In this document: positions 51,164 to 53,751 of the stretch, one piece after another | How the letters are laid out: each line of letters opens with the position of its first letter | How positions within the stretch are numbered: the first letter of the stretch is position 1 | DNA from: an uncultured Porphyromonadaceae bacterium | GTDB taxonomy: Bacteria; Bacteroidota; Bacteroidia; Bacteroidales; Muribaculaceae | Length of the DNA: 53,751 nt | Assembly: GCA_947176335.1 (NCBI GenBank) | Contig: CAMWQE010000002.1 | Coordinates: 1-53,751 of the forward strand | Reading direction: 5' to 3' | Position numbers and translations under genes: made by a program | Notes under the pieces: generated by a model | The model's input: the letters and a program-made list of their open reading frames with translations, nothing else | What the model was told of the DNA's origin: nothing | Databases searched by the model: none

Positions 51164-51448
51164 TCCGAGAGGTGCAACGGCTATGGCATCGGAGTTGAAA
51201 GGGAACATTGCGATAAGAGGCGATGCCGTCTACGGCGTTTCACAAATTACACTACCGCAGATCGCTTCGCCAGAAGTTTTAGAGAGGGCTGAACACCAAA
51301 CGACTGAGAGATCTTGCAGGATGCTCCGTAAGCTACGCAGTACCTACCTGAGCCTCTCAGTCGCTCCGTGTTCTTGACGCCCACTCCATAGTTTTCTTTT
51401 CAAAGTCGTTGCGCCACTCTCTGTTTGCAAACAGTCCACGGGGCGAGA
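51164..51448 (+). ncRNA. Candidate structured ncRNA, copy 2
   Basis: ~285 nt paralogue of copy 1; closing helix 51167-51182/51404-51421; perfect internal hairpin CGACTGAGAG/CTCTCAGTCG; GGCAT/ATGCC. Confidence 0.6.
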
Positions 51449-51736
51449 ATGGTAGGTTCCATAATTCAGAGATTTTTTCAGAAACCAATATAACGATGTT
51501 TCCTTTCAATCAACGCATAAAAATTTTCTATTATGGCTTTTATTTTACCACAGATAATAATATTTATTAATATCCTTATGTAGCGGAACTCCATATGTTT
51601 CAAGCTCCGCAATCAATTCGCAATACAAATCCAAGCGCATTTTTCAATCAAACGTGGAAATTCTTATCCTTGTCCAAGCTATACGGAAGAATATGCTTTA
51701 ATTAGCATAGGAATCATCTATCTTCATAAAAAACAG

Positions 51737-52345
51737 TTAAAAGTAGTATCTATCTTCATAAATATCAGTCAAAGGAGGAAGTCCAACTTCAGCCCGACGA
51801 ATATTTAAATCATTACGATTCTGTTTTGCTTTAGCCTGCTTAGCTTCCTGCCATAAATTATATACCTGTAAAGTATAAATAATCTCACGTAGTCGTTGAT
51901 AATGTATAAAGTATGGAACATTATTTAGCAGATAATTCATAAACATCAATGTAATGAGTGGGAAAATTATTGCAAGATAACTGTTAGTAGGTGATTCTCC
52001 CACTATAAAAGGCAAAAACTTTTTTATAAAACAGATAAAACCATTTTTATCTATACAATAATTAGAGTTTTCATTATTGGAAGAACTACTCATTTTATGA
52101 GTAATGTCAAATTTAGACGGCTTCGATTTCTTAACATTTATATCAATAAAAGTATCATCTGAAGAATAATGATGATTAATTTCAGAATTTGACTTATTCT
52201 TGGATTCATAATCTGATTTTACATATGTACCGTCATCCGTTGATAAAAATTTCAAATTATGTTGTTGATCTAAAGAGATTTCTTTGTTTATAGCGTGATA
52301 TGCACACGACAAACTACATAAGCAATCGTAATACAAAAAAACCAT
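51737..52345 (-). CDS. Membrane protein, uncharacterised; start uncertain
   Basis: 202 aa; TM LAIIFPLITLMFMNYLL; overlaps the upstream ORF at a T7 tract. Confidence 0.5.
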   Translation of the reverse strand: MVFLYYDCLCSLSCAYHAINKEISLDQQHNLKFLSTDDGTYVKSDYESKNKSNSEINHHYSSDDTFIDINVKKSKPSKFDITHKMSSSSNNENSNYCIDKNGFICFIKKFLPFIVGESPTNSYLAIIFPLITLMFMNYLLNNVPYFIHYQRLREIIYTLQVYNLWQEAKQAKAKQNRNDLNIRRAEVGLPPLTDIYEDRYYF

Positions 52346-52953
52346 TTAGCTATAACCTTAACAGTTTTAGCTACATGCCAAGTAGAAGATGCCATTCTTA
52401 TATGTGATTCATTTTTACTTATTATAGAATAAGCATTGGGGACATGTAGTTGGAGTTCTATTTTGTAATTGTTGATTTGATTTTTGGTACGCGCTGGCGA
52501 ATTAATCCACATAACATACTTAAGCAATTTATATTGCCTACGTTTTAATAAATACTTATAGTAACTCATATAGGGGAAATCACAGCGTTTTTCAGTTGCA
52601 CAACCAGACTCATTTTGCATATGGAGTACAATATAAGCAACCATAAGTAGACTGAAGGGCTCAATTTTCTTTAGACTCCTCTTGCTTAATCTAACCCGTT
52701 CAAACCAATTATCATTATTAATTCTTTTCAATCTCCTTTTAAACACAAATAATCTCCCAGCACGCCATATAGTTTTATTGCGAAATGAATTCATCAAAGG
52801 AACTATTTTTACGGCATTTATAATGACAGTTCTTGATCTAAAAGGTATTCTACATAGTTCTGGAAAAAGTAAATTTGCTATCATAATATAAATATGACGA
52901 CTCCCTCTTTTAAGTTCATCCACATCAGAACTATTTTTCATACGAATCAACAT
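52288..52953 (-). CDS. Uncharacterised protein with C-terminal TM
   Basis: 221 aa; ends ...KVIAKWFFCITIAYVVCRVHITL; possibly the N-terminal part of the next ORF. Confidence 0.5.
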   Translation of the reverse strand: MLIRMKNSSDVDELKRGSRHIYIMIANLLFPELCRIPFRSRTVIINAVKIVPLMNSFRNKTIWRAGRLFVFKRRLKRINNDNWFERVRLSKRSLKKIEPFSLLMVAYIVLHMQNESGCATEKRCDFPYMSYYKYLLKRRQYKLLKYVMWINSPARTKNQINNYKIELQLHVPNAYSIISKNESHIRMASSTWHVAKTVKVIAKWFFCITIAYVVCRVHITL

Positions 52954-53030
52954 CTTTAATACATCCTGAGCCAGTTTTAATACATTTAGCTGCTTCAGGA
53001 AATAGAACGCATAGTAGATTGCTTCGAAAA

Positions 53031-53678
53031 CTATTTAAAAAAAATGTTTTCTGATGCATTGTTTTCTGATGTATCATAGGATACTTTAAACCTGGATATA
53101 AAGACCTCTGGATTACTGATAATTTCTTTTAAAGATGCCACAACATCTTTACAGTAATCAAGATAATCAGAATCATAAGGATTATTACGAAAAACATCTT
53201 CTCGACATTCTTGCATAGCATCCACTAACGGACTAACCTCACCCAAAAGAAGATTTGCAGAATATATCACTCTTTGAGATTCATAAAAGAGAGCATCTTT
53301 CGAATCATTACAAGAAGGTCCTGTAGGCATACCGTTCAAGAACCCTATCAATTTTTTCATCTGCTCTCTACGTATATCCATACGATCAGGCACTTTTATA
53401 TCGGCTCGATAGAAAATATGGCCAATCACATAAGACAAAATAAGAAAAGACAGAAAGGCTACAATCCAGAACCAATCACCATCTTTCATGAGGAATCCAA
53501 ACTTATTCCCTGGATTCGCATAACATATAATGGGAAATACAACACAAAGGATTATGCTAAAGAGAAATAGAGCACCGGGGATGAGACCACCCAAGATATC
53601 TACCATCAATTCATGAGCAATTTTTACGCTATTAAATTCATAACGCTCGTCTTCTACTTGATTCTTATTCTTATCCAT
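53031..53678 (-). CDS. Uncharacterised two-TM membrane protein
   Basis: 215 aa; DILGGLIPGALFLFSIILCVVFPIICY and WFWIVAFLSFLILSYVIGHIFY. Confidence 0.65.
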   Translation of the reverse strand: MDKNKNQVEDERYEFNSVKIAHELMVDILGGLIPGALFLFSIILCVVFPIICYANPGNKFGFLMKDGDWFWIVAFLSFLILSYVIGHIFYRADIKVPDRMDIRREQMKKLIGFLNGMPTGPSCNDSKDALFYESQRVIYSANLLLGEVSPLVDAMQECREDVFRNNPYDSDYLDYCKDVVASLKEIISNPEVFISRFKVSYDTSENNASENIFFK

Positions 53679-53751
53679 GATTCAAAAGTTATATTATCTA
53701 TGATTACTGTATCGACAAATATTTCCTATATGTTATCCCCTTTCTCAATAC

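Overview
The window looks like a Bacteroidales chromosome segment. Family resemblance suggests a Muribaculaceae-like host, but this is inference only. Positions 1 to about 33.3 kb are ordinary core genome: lepB, dapB, ruvB, rnhB, argS, aroK, mscL, gapA, a RecD-like helicase and others, mostly on the minus strand. From about 33.5 kb to the end the DNA becomes visibly AT-rich and accessory. That part holds: (i) a two-gene DUF262/DUF1524 (GmrSD-like) module with an intact ISAs1-family element just upstream, bracketed by a 24-bp perfect direct repeat; (ii) a five-gene minus-strand operon (43857-50853) encoding SIS+HAD, phosphoribosyltransferase-like, P-loop (ORC/CDC6-like) ATPase, an uncharacterised Rossmann-like protein and a PfkB kinase, which resembles a metabolite-making conflict system; (iii) two same-orientation copies of a ~285-nt candidate structured RNA (41151-41436 and 51164-51448) that flank that region and show a conserved long-range closing helix with wobble and compensatory changes; (iv) a small set of membrane proteins at the right edge with a T7 homopolymer at a frame break. 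The strongest candidates for undescribed biology are the five-gene operon and the paired structured RNAs. No tRNA, rRNA or CRISPR array was recognised. All product calls come from reading protein motifs; no database search was run.
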